Source of the DNA: Bacteroides sp. OM05-12
Lineage (GTDB): Bacteria; Bacteroidota; Bacteroidia; Bacteroidales; Bacteroidaceae
Length of the DNA stretch: 64,000 nucleotides
Direction: 5' to 3'
Assembly: GCF_003438995.1 (NCBI RefSeq)
Contig: NZ_QSUN01000004.1
Location: forward strand, 62,001-126,000
Part shown: one piece after another, positions 44,719 to 53,951 of the stretch
How the letters are laid out: each line of letters opens with the position of its first letter
Position numbering within the stretch: position 1 is the stretch's first letter
The notes under the pieces: generated by a model
Database searches by the model: none
What the model saw: only the letters and a program-made list of their open reading frames with translations
What the model was told of the DNA's origin: nothing
Program-made: the position numbers and the translations under genes

Positions 44719-46068
44719 ATGGAAACATTTTTAATTCGTGCCCTACAGTTGATAATGAGCCTTTCATTATTGGTCATTATTCACGAAGGAGGACACTTTC
44801 TTTTTGCCCGTCTGTTCAAAATTCGAGTAGAAAAGTTTTGCTTGTTCTTTGACCCTTGGTTTACTTTATTCAAGTTCAAGCCAAAGAAAAGCGAGACAGA
44901 ATATGCCGTAGGATGGTTGCCTCTGGGAGGTTATGTAAAAATAGCGGGAATGATTGACGAGTCAATGGATACCGAACAAATGAAACAACCGGCGCAGCCG
45001 TGGGAGTTTCGTTCAAAACCGGCAGGTCAGCGTCTGATGGTAATGATCGGCGGTGTACTGTTCAACTTCCTCTTAGCTTTGTTTATCTATTCCATGATTC
45101 TTTTCAAGTGGGGCGACTCTTATGTACCTTTGGAAAACATGACTTACGGAATGGAATTCAGCGAACGCGCGCAGAAAATCGGTTTCCAAGACGGTGACAT
45201 CCTTTTATCCGCCGACGGAAAGAAATTGGAACGCTTCAATATGGATATGCTCCGCAATATTATTGAAGCCAATGAAGTAACCGTTCTCCGTGATGGCAAG
45301 GAGGTTACGGTATATGTTCCGGAAATGAGTTTACTGGAGATAACCAAAGATGCCGAACCTTTTGTCACTTACCGGCTTCCAAACCTGATAGATTCCGTTA
45401 TCCCTAACCGTCCTGCTGCTTTAGCAGGATTACAAAAAGGCGATGAAGTGCTTGCGGTAAACGGTAAACCGGTTACCTCTTGGGGACAGTTCACCGGAAC
45501 CCTTCGCAAACTGCAAGAACAAACAGGAAATGCCGACGGCACGGATATGCGTCAAATCACGCTGATCTATTCCCGTGACGGAATAGTGGATACACTTTCA
45601 TTAGCCACAGATTCTGCCTATATGATAGGTGTAGCCCCCAAGACTCCAAGTCAGATCTATAAGCCTATCGATATTAATTACAGTTTCTTCGGTTCATTCC
45701 CTGCGGGAATAATGCTGGGAGTAAACACACTGAAAGGCTACGTCAGCGATATGAAATATGTCTTCACCAAAGAAGGTGCCAACAGTCTGGGAGGTTTCGG
45801 AACAATCGGAAGTATTTTCCCAAAGACATGGGATTGGTACCGCTTCTGGTCCATGACGGCATTTTTATCCATCATTCTTGCTTTCATGAACATCCTGCCT
45901 ATCCCGGCTTTAGACGGAGGACACGTTTTATTCCTTATTTACGAGATGGTTACCCGTCGCAAACCCAGCGATAAGTTCATGGAATATGCACAAATGACGG
46001 GAATGGTTATCCTCTTCGGTTTGCTTCTCTGGGCAAACTTCAATGACATAATGAGGTTCATCTTTTAA
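44719..46068 (+). CDS. rseP: RIP metalloprotease RseP (site-2 protease)
   Basis: Intramembrane zinc protease, 449 aa. Zinc motif HEGGH at residues 22-26 in the first helix; second motif NILPIPALDGGH near residue 390-401; two PDZ-like segments between them (FQDGDILLSADGKKLERFNM; ALAGLQKGDEVLAVNGKPVT). In other bacteria it cleaves anti-sigma factors after a first cut. It lies 46 bp after dxr, the usual order in Bacteroidetes. A strong 23-bp hairpin (family 1, copy D) begins two bases after the stop. Confidence 0.96.
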   Translation: METFLIRALQLIMSLSLLVIIHEGGHFLFARLFKIRVEKFCLFFDPWFTLFKFKPKKSETEYAVGWLPLGGYVKIAGMIDESMDTEQMKQPAQPWEFRSKPAGQRLMVMIGGVLFNFLLALFIYSMILFKWGDSYVPLENMTYGMEFSERAQKIGFQDGDILLSADGKKLERFNMDMLRNIIEANEVTVLRDGKEVTVYVPEMSLLEITKDAEPFVTYRLPNLIDSVIPNRPAALAGLQKGDEVLAVNGKPVTSWGQFTGTLRKLQEQTGNADGTDMRQITLIYSRDGIVDTLSLATDSAYMIGVAPKTPSQIYKPIDINYSFFGSFPAGIMLGVNTLKGYVSDMKYVFTKEGANSLGGFGTIGSIFPKTWDWYRFWSMTAFLSIILAFMNILPIPALDGGHVLFLIYEMVTRRKPSDKFMEYAQMTGMVILFGLLLWANFNDIMRFIF

Positions 46069-46069
46069 A

Positions 46070-46122
46070 GGTACGGTCGATTGATTACAAACGATAGGAG
46101 TTTGCAATCAATCGACCGTACC
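46070..46122. repeat. Family 1 intergenic palindromic repeat, copy D (best preserved)
   Basis: Arms of 23 bp (46070-46092 and 46100-46122) are complementary with one mismatch around the loop GATAGGA. The core CAAACGATAGGAGTTTG is at 46088-46104, with outer GGTACGGTCGATTG and CAATCGACCGTACC. It starts 2 bp after rseP. In the 388-bp gap 46069-46456 it is followed by decayed arms to about 46200 and the family 2 copy; no gene is seen. Confidence 0.9.
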
Positions 46123-46249
46123 TTTGTCAACAAACGACCTGATGTCTTTTTTCAATCAACCCTATGTTTGAAAAAAACATCGAGGTGTTTGTAAAAAACA
46201 TCAAGATCGTTTTTATAAACCTCATGAATTCCGATTATCCTCATTCTTC

Positions 46250-46427
46250 TTTCATCCTTCAGTTCTACATATCACGACTGGCTATCAGTTCGTTATCCTG
46301 AATGTTCTCTTAAAAGAAGTTTCAGGCAAAAGAGATGCTTATTTATGCCTGACAACCGGCTGAAGGATTCCATCTTTCAGGATAATCAACTATATATCAA
46401 TATAATGCAAGGAATCTGAAGGATGAA
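46250..46427. repeat. Family 2 nested inverted repeat, copy 3
   Basis: Outer arms TTCATCCTTCAG (46251-46262) and CTGAAGGATGAA (46416-46427) are perfect complements; inner arms GTTATCCTGAA (46292-46302) and TTCAGGATAAT (46376-46386). It lies 29 bp beyond the nrdG stop. Confidence 0.8.
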
Positions 46428-46456
46428 TGATAGGGAAAGAAACTGCATAATGCTGC

Positions 46457-46915
46457 CTATTTAATCCTTATAATCCGCTGATTACTGCTCCCTCTAAACT
46501 CCAGATAGGGAGAATATAAATCCTTCTCAAATTTACCATCCACCAATACATTTATATAAGGGAGAATTGCCGCCAATTCCGGACGAGACTGAAGTTCTTC
46601 ATACGTATATCCGGTATAACACCAGATGTTTTGCCCGGTACTCTCTTTTATACGTTTTACCAATGCAAGAAACTCTTCCGGATGAAAGAACGGATCTCCG
46701 CCGGAAAAAGTAACTCCATCCAATAACGGATTACCGTTTATCTCACCAATAATGTTTGCAATCATATCTTCCGTCAAAGGTATTCCGGCAGATGGATTCC
46801 AGCTCTCCGGATTATGACAACCTTTACAGTGATGAGCACACCCCGCCAGATAGATGGAGTAGCGTATGCCTTCTCCATCTACAATCGTTTCGGGATATGT
46901 GTATAACAAGTTCAT
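46457..46915 (-). CDS. nrdG: Anaerobic ribonucleotide reductase activating protein
   Basis: Radical-SAM activase that installs the glycyl radical on NrdD. 152 aa, usual length. The 4Fe-4S motif is C26-x3-C30-x2-C33 in [16 protein letters not shown]. The SAM GGE-like motif is [15 protein letters not shown], and [13 protein letters not shown] precedes the cluster. The gene starts one base after the nrdD stop, so they form one operon, downstream of the cobalamin riboswitch. Confidence 0.96.
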   Translation of the reverse strand: MNLLYTYPETIVDGEGIRYSIYLAGCAHHCKGCHNPESWNPSAGIPLTEDMIANIIGEINGNPLLDGVTFSGGDPFFHPEEFLALVKRIKESTGQNIWCYTGYTYEELQSRPELAAILPYINVLVDGKFEKDLYSPYLEFRGSSNQRIIRIK

Positions 46916-46916
46916 C

Positions 46917-49304
46917 TTAATGATGCTTCACACGATCTTTTTCTTCCGCCCGTTTCGCAGAGTTCCACGAGCTTAAATCTCCCGTCAGATAACCGGTGAT
47001 GCGGCGCATACGAAGTATATTTTCACTTTGGCAAACCGGACACTTATCGTAGATGACACCTTTATAACCGCAAGCGTTACAAGTATCTACCGGATGATTG
47101 ATAGAGCCATAGCCAATACCTTCATCATGCATCACTTTCACAATCTTCGCTATCGCTTTTACATTCTTCTGCGCTTCACCGTCAAGCTCCACATAGGTAA
47201 TATGACCGCCACGCGTAACGGCATGGAAGGGAGCTTCACGTTTTATCTTTTCTACCATACCGATAGGCTCTTTTACATCTACATGGAAAGAGTTTACATA
47301 ATAATCATTGTCGGTGACACCCGGTATTATTCCGTACTTGCGGCGATCCATCCGTGTAAAACGTCCGGACAAACCCTCTGCCGGAGTTGCCAGAACCGAG
47401 TAATTCAGATTATATTTCGCTTTATATTCATCTACCACCTTATTTATCTCTTGCACCGCTTCATAAAGTGTATCCCAAGCTTTGGAGCTATGTCCATGTC
47501 CCTCTCCATATAATGCCATCATCGCATTATGACCGCCGATAAAGCCGATGCCCAACGTACCGCTACGGAGCACATCGCCCACTTCTTCATTCGGGTCGAT
47601 ACCGGCACCGCCTTTCCAAACATCATTCCCCATCATGAACGGGAACTGACGCGCAAGAGCAGTACGCTGATACTGATAACGGGCATAAAGCTGTTCGGCA
47701 ATAAGCCCGGCCATTTCATGTACGGAAGCAAGAAACAACTCTTTCGCCTTTTGCTCGATAGCATCTTTCTTGGTATTCTCTACCAAATTCTCTGCTTTGA
47801 TACGTGCTTCAATAGCCAAACGAGGCATATTCATCGTTGTAAACGACAGGTTTCCACGTCCCAAAGAACTTTTTTCTCCCGCCACATTCTCAAACACGCG
47901 TGTACGGCAACCCATCGTAGCCAATTCATACTTATAACGATGCGGATCATCCGCTTTCCATTTCTCATTCTGATTGAACGGAGTATCAAGGAACATGAAA
48001 TTAGGGAATAACGCTTTGGCAGTGGTGCGACAAGCCTTCAAGAACAGATCAAAGTTCGGAGTGGAAAACGTCATCTTTCCTTCCATAGCCGCATCAAAAT
48101 CCTCCATTGCTTTCTTATAGTCTTCTTCCGAATAAGAAACGCCATCCTTTATCTTAAAGATTTGAATCGGGAAGACCGGAACTTCACCACGGCTGCCAAG
48201 CCCTTCAATAGTGGCTTTCAGCAATTCTTCCATTACCATGCGACCTTCTGCCGAAGTGTCCGTTCCATAATTAATCGAACTAAAAACCACCTGATTACCT
48301 CCACGGGAGTGCATTGTATTTAAGTTATGGATAAATCCTTCCATCGCTTGATGTGTATCCCTGCGGGTAAGTTGCCGGGCTTTCTTTATAACTTTCTGGA
48401 TTTCGGCCTTCTCGATATGAATGCGTAAAGTGACCAAAGCCATCCGCAATGTTTCCACTTCACGTTCTTCCGGTTCAACAGAGGTCAGGTGTTCTTTTAC
48501 CAACGTCTTTATCGCTTTCTCATCACAATCTTTATCTTCCATACTAAAATAGAAGCAAAGTAATCCCGCCAAATGTTTTTGAAAAGATTTACGCACACCT
48601 TTCGCCATAAAGAAATCAAATGCAGGAATAGACTGGCCGCCATGCTGCTCATTCTGATTGGTCTGGAAGATAATTGTAGCCAAAGTAGCATAACTTTGTA
48701 TAGATTGGGGCGTACGGATACTGCCGTTCTTTGTACGAAAACCGCGTTCAAACAAATCCTCCAAATCATACTGGATACAAGTCGTAGTCTTTGTCGGATA
48801 ATAATCCAAGTCATGTATATGTATGTCACCCAACTGGTGAGCTTCGGCAAAACGTTTCGGCAAAAGGTATTTATAAGTGTAATCCTTCGTTACTTCCGAA
48901 GCGAAAGTCATCATCTGCCCTGCCGGAGTATGACTGGACATATTAGCATTACTAAGATTGACATCGTTCTTGTCTATCGCAACAATGCCATCCATGATAT
49001 GTTTTATCTGTGTTTTCTTATCACGCTCGGTATTACGCCATTCACGATAGATGATATATTTTTTCGCAACTTCCGGACGTACTTTCATCAGTTCACGCTC
49101 TACTAAATCCTGAATCTCTTCTACGGATATGGTAGGTTTGGTGAAATTTCCGATAACGCGCATGGTTATATCCGCTATAAGTTTCTCTTCATCCGTGATT
49201 CCGGTAGCATTGAATGCCTTGGTTACGGCATTTTTAATCTTACTAATGGAGAAGTCCTCTTTTTTCCCATCTCTTTTAATGATACAAATCTCGGCGTAAT
49301 TCAT
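46917..49304 (-). CDS. nrdD: Anaerobic (class III) ribonucleoside-triphosphate reductase
   Basis: Oxygen-sensitive enzyme that makes deoxyribonucleotides for DNA synthesis under anaerobic conditions. 795 aa. N-terminal ATP-cone (about 1-95, [20 protein letters not shown]); catalytic barrel with [40 protein letters not shown] and [14 protein letters not shown]; zinc site with CNACGYKG and CPVCQSENI near the C-terminus; glycyl radical Gly771 in [10 protein letters not shown]. Start ATG at 49304; it overlaps a possible 59-codon leader ORF as ATGA. A cobalamin riboswitch lies 180 bp upstream on the same strand. Confidence 0.97.
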   Translation of the reverse strand: MNYAEICIIKRDGKKEDFSISKIKNAVTKAFNATGITDEEKLIADITMRVIGNFTKPTISVEEIQDLVERELMKVRPEVAKKYIIYREWRNTERDKKTQIKHIMDGIVAIDKNDVNLSNANMSSHTPAGQMMTFASEVTKDYTYKYLLPKRFAEAHQLGDIHIHDLDYYPTKTTTCIQYDLEDLFERGFRTKNGSIRTPQSIQSYATLATIIFQTNQNEQHGGQSIPAFDFFMAKGVRKSFQKHLAGLLCFYFSMEDKDCDEKAIKTLVKEHLTSVEPEEREVETLRMALVTLRIHIEKAEIQKVIKKARQLTRRDTHQAMEGFIHNLNTMHSRGGNQVVFSSINYGTDTSAEGRMVMEELLKATIEGLGSRGEVPVFPIQIFKIKDGVSYSEEDYKKAMEDFDAAMEGKMTFSTPNFDLFLKACRTTAKALFPNFMFLDTPFNQNEKWKADDPHRYKYELATMGCRTRVFENVAGEKSSLGRGNLSFTTMNMPRLAIEARIKAENLVENTKKDAIEQKAKELFLASVHEMAGLIAEQLYARYQYQRTALARQFPFMMGNDVWKGGAGIDPNEEVGDVLRSGTLGIGFIGGHNAMMALYGEGHGHSSKAWDTLYEAVQEINKVVDEYKAKYNLNYSVLATPAEGLSGRFTRMDRRKYGIIPGVTDNDYYVNSFHVDVKEPIGMVEKIKREAPFHAVTRGGHITYVELDGEAQKNVKAIAKIVKVMHDEGIGYGSINHPVDTCNACGYKGVIYDKCPVCQSENILRMRRITGYLTGDLSSWNSAKRAEEKDRVKHH

Positions 49305-49480
49305 AATCCTATATTATTTAAGTAAAACGATCTATTGCTCCCGGTTGAACAATTTGGAAAACTTAGTGATAATAAATTCGGGGAAAGTGAGCGGACTATT
49401 TCAACGTGAACAGTATCCGAATACTTCACGTTTATAACACTTACTTTTGCTTTAACTCCCGAAAGCCCTAAGATATTCAT
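49301..49480 (-). CDS. Possible 59-codon leader ORF between riboswitch and nrdD
   Basis: ATG at 49480, six bases after the riboswitch, opens a 59-codon frame that begins MNILGLSGVKAKVSVINVKY and ends SFYLNNIGL. Its stop overlaps the nrdD ATG as ATGA, which would couple translation. The product resembles nothing I know. An open frame of this length could arise by chance in about 1 of 15 cases, so the exact overlap is the main support. Confidence 0.3.
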   Translation of the reverse strand: MNILGLSGVKAKVSVINVKYSDTVHVEIVRSLSPNLLSLSFPNCSTGSNRSFYLNNIGL

Positions 49481-49485
49481 TTGTT

Positions 49486-49650
49486 CTTCACTGGCAGGTC
49501 TTCTGACTTATCTTTCCCTCACAACGCCTTCCCACAAGTGTTTGCAGTGGCTTAATGTCTGAGTTCTACAAGAATCACAGCAGCGGGTACTGTTATCGGT
49601 TTTCACGATATTCCCTCTTCCTGAAGATTAGCTTCAGTACCAATGACCGA
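49486..49650 (-). promoter_or_regulatory. Cobalamin riboswitch upstream of nrdDG
   Basis: Minus-strand sequence has the conserved blocks in order: ATTGGTACTG near 49645, GAGGGAATATCGTGAAAACC, CCCGCTGCTGTGATTC, AAGCCACTG (the B12-box partner), GTGGGAAGGCG, and the 3' B12-box AGTCAGAAGACCTGCC at about 49493-49508. These match the AdoCbl/B12 riboswitch core. It is read toward nrdD on the same strand. The expected effect is reduced nrdDG expression when cobalamin is plentiful. Confidence 0.92.
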
Positions 49651-49652
49651 TG

Positions 49653-49660
49653 CAAATATA
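49653..49660 (-). promoter_or_regulatory. -7 box for the riboswitch/nrdDG transcript
   Basis: Minus-strand TATATTTG (49660-49653) fits TAnnTTTG and places the transcript start at about 49646, right where the riboswitch begins. No good -33 TTG is seen. Confidence 0.5.
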
Positions 49661-49690
49661 ACAGATATTCGGATAACTTGTTCCACTTTT

Positions 49691-49723
49691 AAAGAAAAAA
49701 AGTTTTCCTTTTTGGAAAACTTT
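49691..49723 (-). terminator. Intrinsic terminator of the tsaB-to-trhA unit
   Basis: On the minus strand AAAGTTTTCC, loop AAAAA, GGAAAACTTT, then a T-run: a 10-bp stem 64 bp after the trhA stop and just ahead of the nrdDG promoter. Confidence 0.75.
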
Positions 49724-49786
49724 CAATTACTATTTTCAAAAAACATTATCCGTTTCGGGATAGAATAAGCCCTAAAGCCAGTAAAT

Positions 49787-50446
49787 TCAGGCAATCAGAA
49801 GTGCTTCATAAATAGCTATTACATGACAAATACTGCCACCCAGACAAAAGAGGTGAAACACCGAATGCATATACTTCACATTTTTGAAAGAATAAAACAG
49901 TGCACCTATTATATAAGAGGCTCCTCCTGCAATAATCCACCAAACAATATCCATATGTCCAGATGGCTCGACAACACTCATCAGCGGTTTAAAAGCTATC
50001 AATATGCAAGCGCCCATCGCAACAAAGCAAATTGTCTCAAGATTACTATGCTCTTTCAATCGGGTAAAGCTCAAAAGAAATCCCACAGCAGCACAAAGCC
50101 ATACGAATATGAACAAGCCCCATCCCCAAGCACCGGAGTTACGCAATAAAACAAGTGTTATCGGCGAATAAGTCCCGGCAATATGCAGGTAAATGGCAGC
50201 ATGATCGAACTTGCGCAGTAGCGCCTTTCTTTCAGGATGGTGTATGCAAGAGTGATACCAGGTAGAACTAACATAAGAGGCAAGCATACCAAATAAATAA
50301 AGCGGCACAGAACCTATAGCCCACGAGTTACCACTTTGTATGGCTACATTCATTAAAACAAATCCGGCTACAATACCAAATATAATCCCCACTCCATGTG
50401 AAACCGAGTTGGCAACTTCTTCGCCTAGTGTATAGTTTATTGACAT
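49787..50446 (-). CDS. trhA: Hemolysin III/TrhA family membrane protein (PAQR fold)
   Basis: 219-aa seven-helix protein of the bacterial PAQR family. Conserved motifs: [60 protein letters not shown], and the C-terminal [15 protein letters not shown]. His residues that hold zinc in PAQR proteins (SxxxH, HxxxH) are all present. The E. coli homologue TrhA is linked to membrane lipid homeostasis; pore-forming activity is old naming. The start overlaps the rimM stop by 10 bp. Confidence 0.92.
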   Translation of the reverse strand: MSINYTLGEEVANSVSHGVGIIFGIVAGFVLMNVAIQSGNSWAIGSVPLYLFGMLASYVSSTWYHSCIHHPERKALLRKFDHAAIYLHIAGTYSPITLVLLRNSGAWGWGLFIFVWLCAAVGFLLSFTRLKEHSNLETICFVAMGACILIAFKPLMSVVEPSGHMDIVWWIIAGGASYIIGALFYSFKNVKYMHSVFHLFCLGGSICHVIAIYEALLIA

Positions 50447-50982
50447 TCTTCTATTTCATCCAGATTCAACAAACCGTCGGGTAGCTGAACCGTCATTAAT
50501 CTTTTCTTTTCATCCATTTTCAGGATAAATTCTTCTTGGGCAGGAACAAGCAATTCCTTGCCGTTATGATCTATTACGAATAAAGTATTAATAGTGGAGT
50601 CATCAACATCGGTTATCAGTCCCAATTCCCCATGCCTTATCTCTTCTACCTTAAAACCCACGAAAAACTCCCATGCCAACTGTCGGTGTTCGTCATCCAC
50701 TTCCTCAACAAACTTCACAGGAAAATAGACTTCCACATTGGTAAACATACGGGCTTTCTCCGCCGTATCCACTCCTTCCAGCTTAACAAGCGCGGTTGTA
50801 TCCGAGCGAAAACGGTATTCTTCTATAAAAAAAGGAACGAAAATCCCATCAAGCCGACAAATCAAATAATCACAATCCACACGGTCGAAAATATCATCGG
50901 TAAAAGTAAAAGACACCTCTCCCTGTACACCATGCGGTTTATTGAAAACACCTATTTTATATACTTCTTCTGTTTTTATCAT
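50437..50982 (-). CDS. rimM: Ribosome maturation factor RimM
   Basis: Assists 16S rRNA processing and 30S assembly by binding S19. 181 aa, usual length. N-terminal RimM barrel with [20 protein letters not shown] and [21 protein letters not shown]-terminal PRC-barrel with [20 protein letters not shown] and [20 protein letters not shown]. It lies 7 bp after murA and overlaps trhA. Confidence 0.95.
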   Translation of the reverse strand: MIKTEEVYKIGVFNKPHGVQGEVSFTFTDDIFDRVDCDYLICRLDGIFVPFFIEEYRFRSDTTALVKLEGVDTAEKARMFTNVEVYFPVKFVEEVDDEHRQLAWEFFVGFKVEEIRHGELGLITDVDDSTINTLFVIDHNGKELLVPAQEEFILKMDEKKRLMTVQLPDGLLNLDEIEECQ

Positions 50983-50989
50983 TAGCCTA

Positions 50990-52294
50990 TCAAATACGTG
51001 TAATACGTGCTCCTATCGCATTCAAACGTTGTTCAATGTTCTGATATCCCCGGTCTATCTGCTCAATATTATGAATACGGCTTGTTCCGTCGGCACTCAA
51101 GGCAGCAATCAGCAATGCAATTCCTGCACGTATATCCGGTGATACCATATTACCTCCACGCAGGGTAAAACCATGATTATGACCAATAACCACAGCACGG
51201 TGCGGATCACAAAGTATAATCTGCGCACCCATATCTATCAGTTTATCCACAAAGAACAAGCGGCTTTCAAACATCTTCTGATGAATCAAGACACTACCCT
51301 TTGCCTGTGTAGCTACTACCAGCATCACACTAAGCAAATCCGGTGTCAATCCCGGCCAGGGAGCATCCGCAATCGTCATAATAGAGCCGTCGATAAATGA
51401 CTCTATCTGATAACTATCCTGCGCAGGTACATATATATCATCTCCTTGTTGCTCCAAACGAATACCCAGACGACGGAAACTTTCCGGAATAATGCCCAGA
51501 TTATCATAAGACACATTCTTGATAGTAAGTTCGCTGCCGGTCATAGCCGCCATACCTATAAAACTACCTACTTCAATCATATCGGGCAACACGGTATGCA
51601 CAGTGCCTCCCAGACTTTCCACTCCCTCAATGGTTATCAAATTAGAAGCAATTCCGCTAATCTTCGCCCCCATACGGTTCAGCATCTTGCAAAGCTGTTG
51701 CAAGTATGGTTCACAAGCTGCATTATAGATCGTAGTCTTACCTTTGGCAAGTACGGCAGCCATCACTATATTTGCCGTACCTGTTACAGAAGCCTCATCC
51801 AATAGCATATAAGCTCCATTCAATTCATCGGCAACTATTTCATAGACCTCTCTTTCCGAATTATACTTAAAATCGGCTCCTAAATTCTGTATACCCACGA
51901 AGTGAGTATCCAAACGACGACGACCTATTTTATCTCCTCCCGGTTTGGAAATCATCGCTTTACCAAAACGTGCAACCATTGGACCGATCAACATTACCGA
52001 TCCGCGTAAACTGGAACATTTCTTCAAGAACTCATCACTCTCTAAATACGCCAAATCCACGTTCTCAGCTTTGAAACTATAGGAATCCACTCCCATTTTG
52101 GAAACAGTGACACCCATATCACGCATCAGCTGAATGAGATTATTTACATCGAGAATATCCGGAACATTATTCACAATCACCTCTTCGGCAGTAAGCAATG
52201 TAGCACAAATAATCTGCAAGACTTCGTTTTTCGCACCCTGCGGATAAATATCCCCATGCAACTTGTGCCCTCCTTCGATTATAAATGAAGCCAT
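50990..52294 (-). CDS. murA: UDP-N-acetylglucosamine 1-carboxyvinyltransferase with Asp for the catalytic Cys
   Basis: First committed step of peptidoglycan synthesis: transfers enolpyruvate from PEP to UDP-GlcNAc. 434 aa, normal length; EPSP-synthase fold. Substrate residues are visible ([15 protein letters not shown] with the Lys-Asn pair; [26 protein letters not shown]). The loop that normally reads GGCxIGxRPVD here reads [12 protein letters not shown], so the fosfomycin-target Cys115 (E. coli numbering) is Asp121. Enzymes with Asp at this place (Mycobacterium, Chlamydia) stay active and are fosfomycin-insensitive. 29 bp before it is the DUF4290 gene. Confidence 0.95.
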   Translation of the reverse strand: MASFIIEGGHKLHGDIYPQGAKNEVLQIICATLLTAEEVIVNNVPDILDVNNLIQLMRDMGVTVSKMGVDSYSFKAENVDLAYLESDEFLKKCSSLRGSVMLIGPMVARFGKAMISKPGGDKIGRRRLDTHFVGIQNLGADFKYNSEREVYEIVADELNGAYMLLDEASVTGTANIVMAAVLAKGKTTIYNAACEPYLQQLCKMLNRMGAKISGIASNLITIEGVESLGGTVHTVLPDMIEVGSFIGMAAMTGSELTIKNVSYDNLGIIPESFRRLGIRLEQQGDDIYVPAQDSYQIESFIDGSIMTIADAPWPGLTPDLLSVMLVVATQAKGSVLIHQKMFESRLFFVDKLIDMGAQIILCDPHRAVVIGHNHGFTLRGGNMVSPDIRAGIALLIAALSADGTSRIHNIEQIDRGYQNIEQRLNAIGARITRI

Positions 52295-52323
52295 ATTTCG
52301 TAGTATTAGCGATTAAAGACTGA

Positions 52324-52935
52324 TTAATTATTTTTCGTATATCTTCTATTATTGTTATTCATAGCCGGACGAGCCTTGCGTGGAACAAACGTGCGTTGCT
52401 CCATCAACTTTATATCATCCTCATTCAGTTCAATGTTACCCTTGGAATACTCTCTCAAATCATCAAAAATCTTACGGTCATCTACAATATCCTTATTCCA
52501 AGTCATAAAACTTTTCTTCATGTGGTTGGCAACCAAACTTATCAGCTGCTTCTTTTCCTCTCCTTCCGGATATTCCGCAGCTTTAGTAATCAGTTTTTCC
52601 AATGTACGTCCATAATGACGATAACGTATTCCTCCTTTCGGATAGGGCAAAGAGTCCGGTTTCGTATACAAATTATCCTTTTTTATAATCTCATAAGGGT
52701 AATCTATATCCAACTTGAAATCTGCCATAATAGCCAGATGATCCCATAGCTTATGCTTAAAATCAGGTACATCACGCAAATGGGGAAACATATTTCCCAT
52801 AATATTAATAATTGTATTTGCACAACGTTGACGTTCGGCACGGTCTTCGATTGTTAAGGCATAATCTACCATATTTTGAATACTCCGGCCATATTCGGGA
52901 AGAGGTAACCTCCTTTGTTGAGTGTTATATTCCAT
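52324..52935 (-). CDS. DUF4290 domain-containing protein
   Basis: 203-aa soluble, mainly helical protein with no signal peptide. Conserved features: MEYNTQQRRLPLPEYGRSIQ, ERQRCANTIINIMGNMFPHL, DFKHKLWDHLAIMADFKLDI, YPEGEEKKQLISLVANHMKK. The Asn/Arg-rich basic tail (NNNRRYTKNN) is disordered. This family is restricted to Bacteroidetes and is usually beside murA; the function is unknown. It lies between tsaB (17 bp) and murA (29 bp) in one operon. Confidence 0.9.
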   Translation of the reverse strand: MEYNTQQRRLPLPEYGRSIQNMVDYALTIEDRAERQRCANTIINIMGNMFPHLRDVPDFKHKLWDHLAIMADFKLDIDYPYEIIKKDNLYTKPDSLPYPKGGIRYRHYGRTLEKLITKAAEYPEGEEKKQLISLVANHMKKSFMTWNKDIVDDRKIFDDLREYSKGNIELNEDDIKLMEQRTFVPRKARPAMNNNNRRYTKNN

Positions 52936-52952
52936 TCTATATTATATATGTA

Positions 52953-53642
52953 TTACAATAATTTCTTAGGTTTAGACGCAACGAACTCTTTCAAATAGAA
53001 AGGTTCAAAGTAAGCAACATCTTTAAAATCTTGTTTTGCCACGCATTTTTCGGCAAGCGGGAACATCATTCGAGCAAGAGGCTCTATATTTTCAATGAAA
53101 TGAGCATTCGGGTGTGTTATCTTATCACGACACTTCAATGCTCCGTCACCGAAGAAATAAACAGGATGTTCCTCCAAAAAGTTCAAATAAGAACTTTCAT
53201 CCACAATATCAGCCGCAATCTCACGCTTCACATTCAACGCACGGTCATATATAGCAGAATATACTTCCATACGTCGAGCATCAATCATCGGACAAAGCAA
53301 AACATCTTCCGGCAACTCATGATAAAGAAGCACAGGCACACAAAGAACTTCCAACGTAGGCAAACCTATCAAGGGTATATTCCGTCCATAGCAAACTCCT
53401 TTTGCCATAGACACTCCAATACGCAATCCGGTATAAGAACCCGGCCCACAACTGACAGCAACCGCATCAAGCATCATCGCATGACTATCCACAAACGATA
53501 ATGCTTCGTCCACAAATACTCCCAGAGAGACTGCATGTGAAGGTCCGTTGTGATCTTCCTTCGAAAAGATTGATAATCCGTCTTCACTAACAGAAACGGA
53601 ACATACCGATGTAGAAGTTTCAATATGTAATATACACGACAT
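52953..53642 (-). CDS. tsaB: tRNA threonylcarbamoyladenosine biosynthesis protein TsaB
   Basis: Scaffold/partner of TsaD in the t6A37 modification of ANN-decoding tRNAs. 229 aa; ASKHA fold with ILHIETSTSVCSVSVSEDGL and VSCGPGSYTGLRIGVSMAKG, both diagnostic. C-terminal part ends with FYLKEFVASKPKKLL. The ATG at 53642 (MSCILHIETS) is preferred to the in-frame ATG at 53669. It is the first gene of the tsaB-DUF4290-murA-rimM-trhA unit; -7 TAAATTTG at 53674-53667. Confidence 0.94.
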   Translation of the reverse strand: MSCILHIETSTSVCSVSVSEDGLSIFSKEDHNGPSHAVSLGVFVDEALSFVDSHAMMLDAVAVSCGPGSYTGLRIGVSMAKGVCYGRNIPLIGLPTLEVLCVPVLLYHELPEDVLLCPMIDARRMEVYSAIYDRALNVKREIAADIVDESSYLNFLEEHPVYFFGDGALKCRDKITHPNAHFIENIEPLARMMFPLAEKCVAKQDFKDVAYFEPFYLKEFVASKPKKLL

Positions 53643-53803
53643 AATTGTTTTCCTTTTATAATTGTGCAAATTTACACTTTTCTTGGGAGATTTACCGGTC
53701 TTCTAAAGAAAAAGTTGAAATAGTCCGTATAAATATAATTCAAGTCAACGATAGTTTTCCGTCTATTGCTTTAGATATTCTTTCAAAAAAATATTTAAAT
53801 CAT

Positions 53804-53834
53804 TTTGTGGATTCATAGATTCACTCTACATTTG
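53804..53834 (+). promoter_or_regulatory. Promoter of the TolC efflux operon
   Basis: TTTG (53804-53807), 19 bases, TACATTTG (53827-53834): a full match to the Bacteroides -33/-7 pattern. It leaves a leader of about 110 nt. The remainder of the 309-bp gap 53643-53951 holds the dyads at 53844-53915 and the tsaB -7 box. Confidence 0.7.
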
Positions 53835-53843
53835 CATCGTTGC

Positions 53844-53915
53844 ATGTGCAATTATTGTGTATGCACATTATAAAAACAGACGTGCATTAAATCAAACTAT
53901 GTAATAAATGCACAT
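53844..53915. promoter_or_regulatory. Two TGCAC-type inverted repeats in the efflux operon leader
   Basis: ATGTGCA (53844-53850) with TGCACAT (53862-53868), and GTGCATT (53882-53888) with AATGCAC (53907-53913). The same half-site is used four times just downstream of the promoter, as expected for a repressor such as TetR or MarR type. No regulator gene is adjacent. Confidence 0.45.
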
Positions 53916-53951
53916 AAAATAAAGTATTACCTTTATAATGTATAAGATACG

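Noticed and set aside
46070..46122. Classical rho-independent terminator of rseP
   Set aside because: The hairpin is strong but no T-tract follows on either strand, and the same sequence recurs elsewhere as a repeat family.
53643..53951. Regulator gene for the efflux operon
   Set aside because: The gap has promoter and dyads but no open frame of useful length on either strand.
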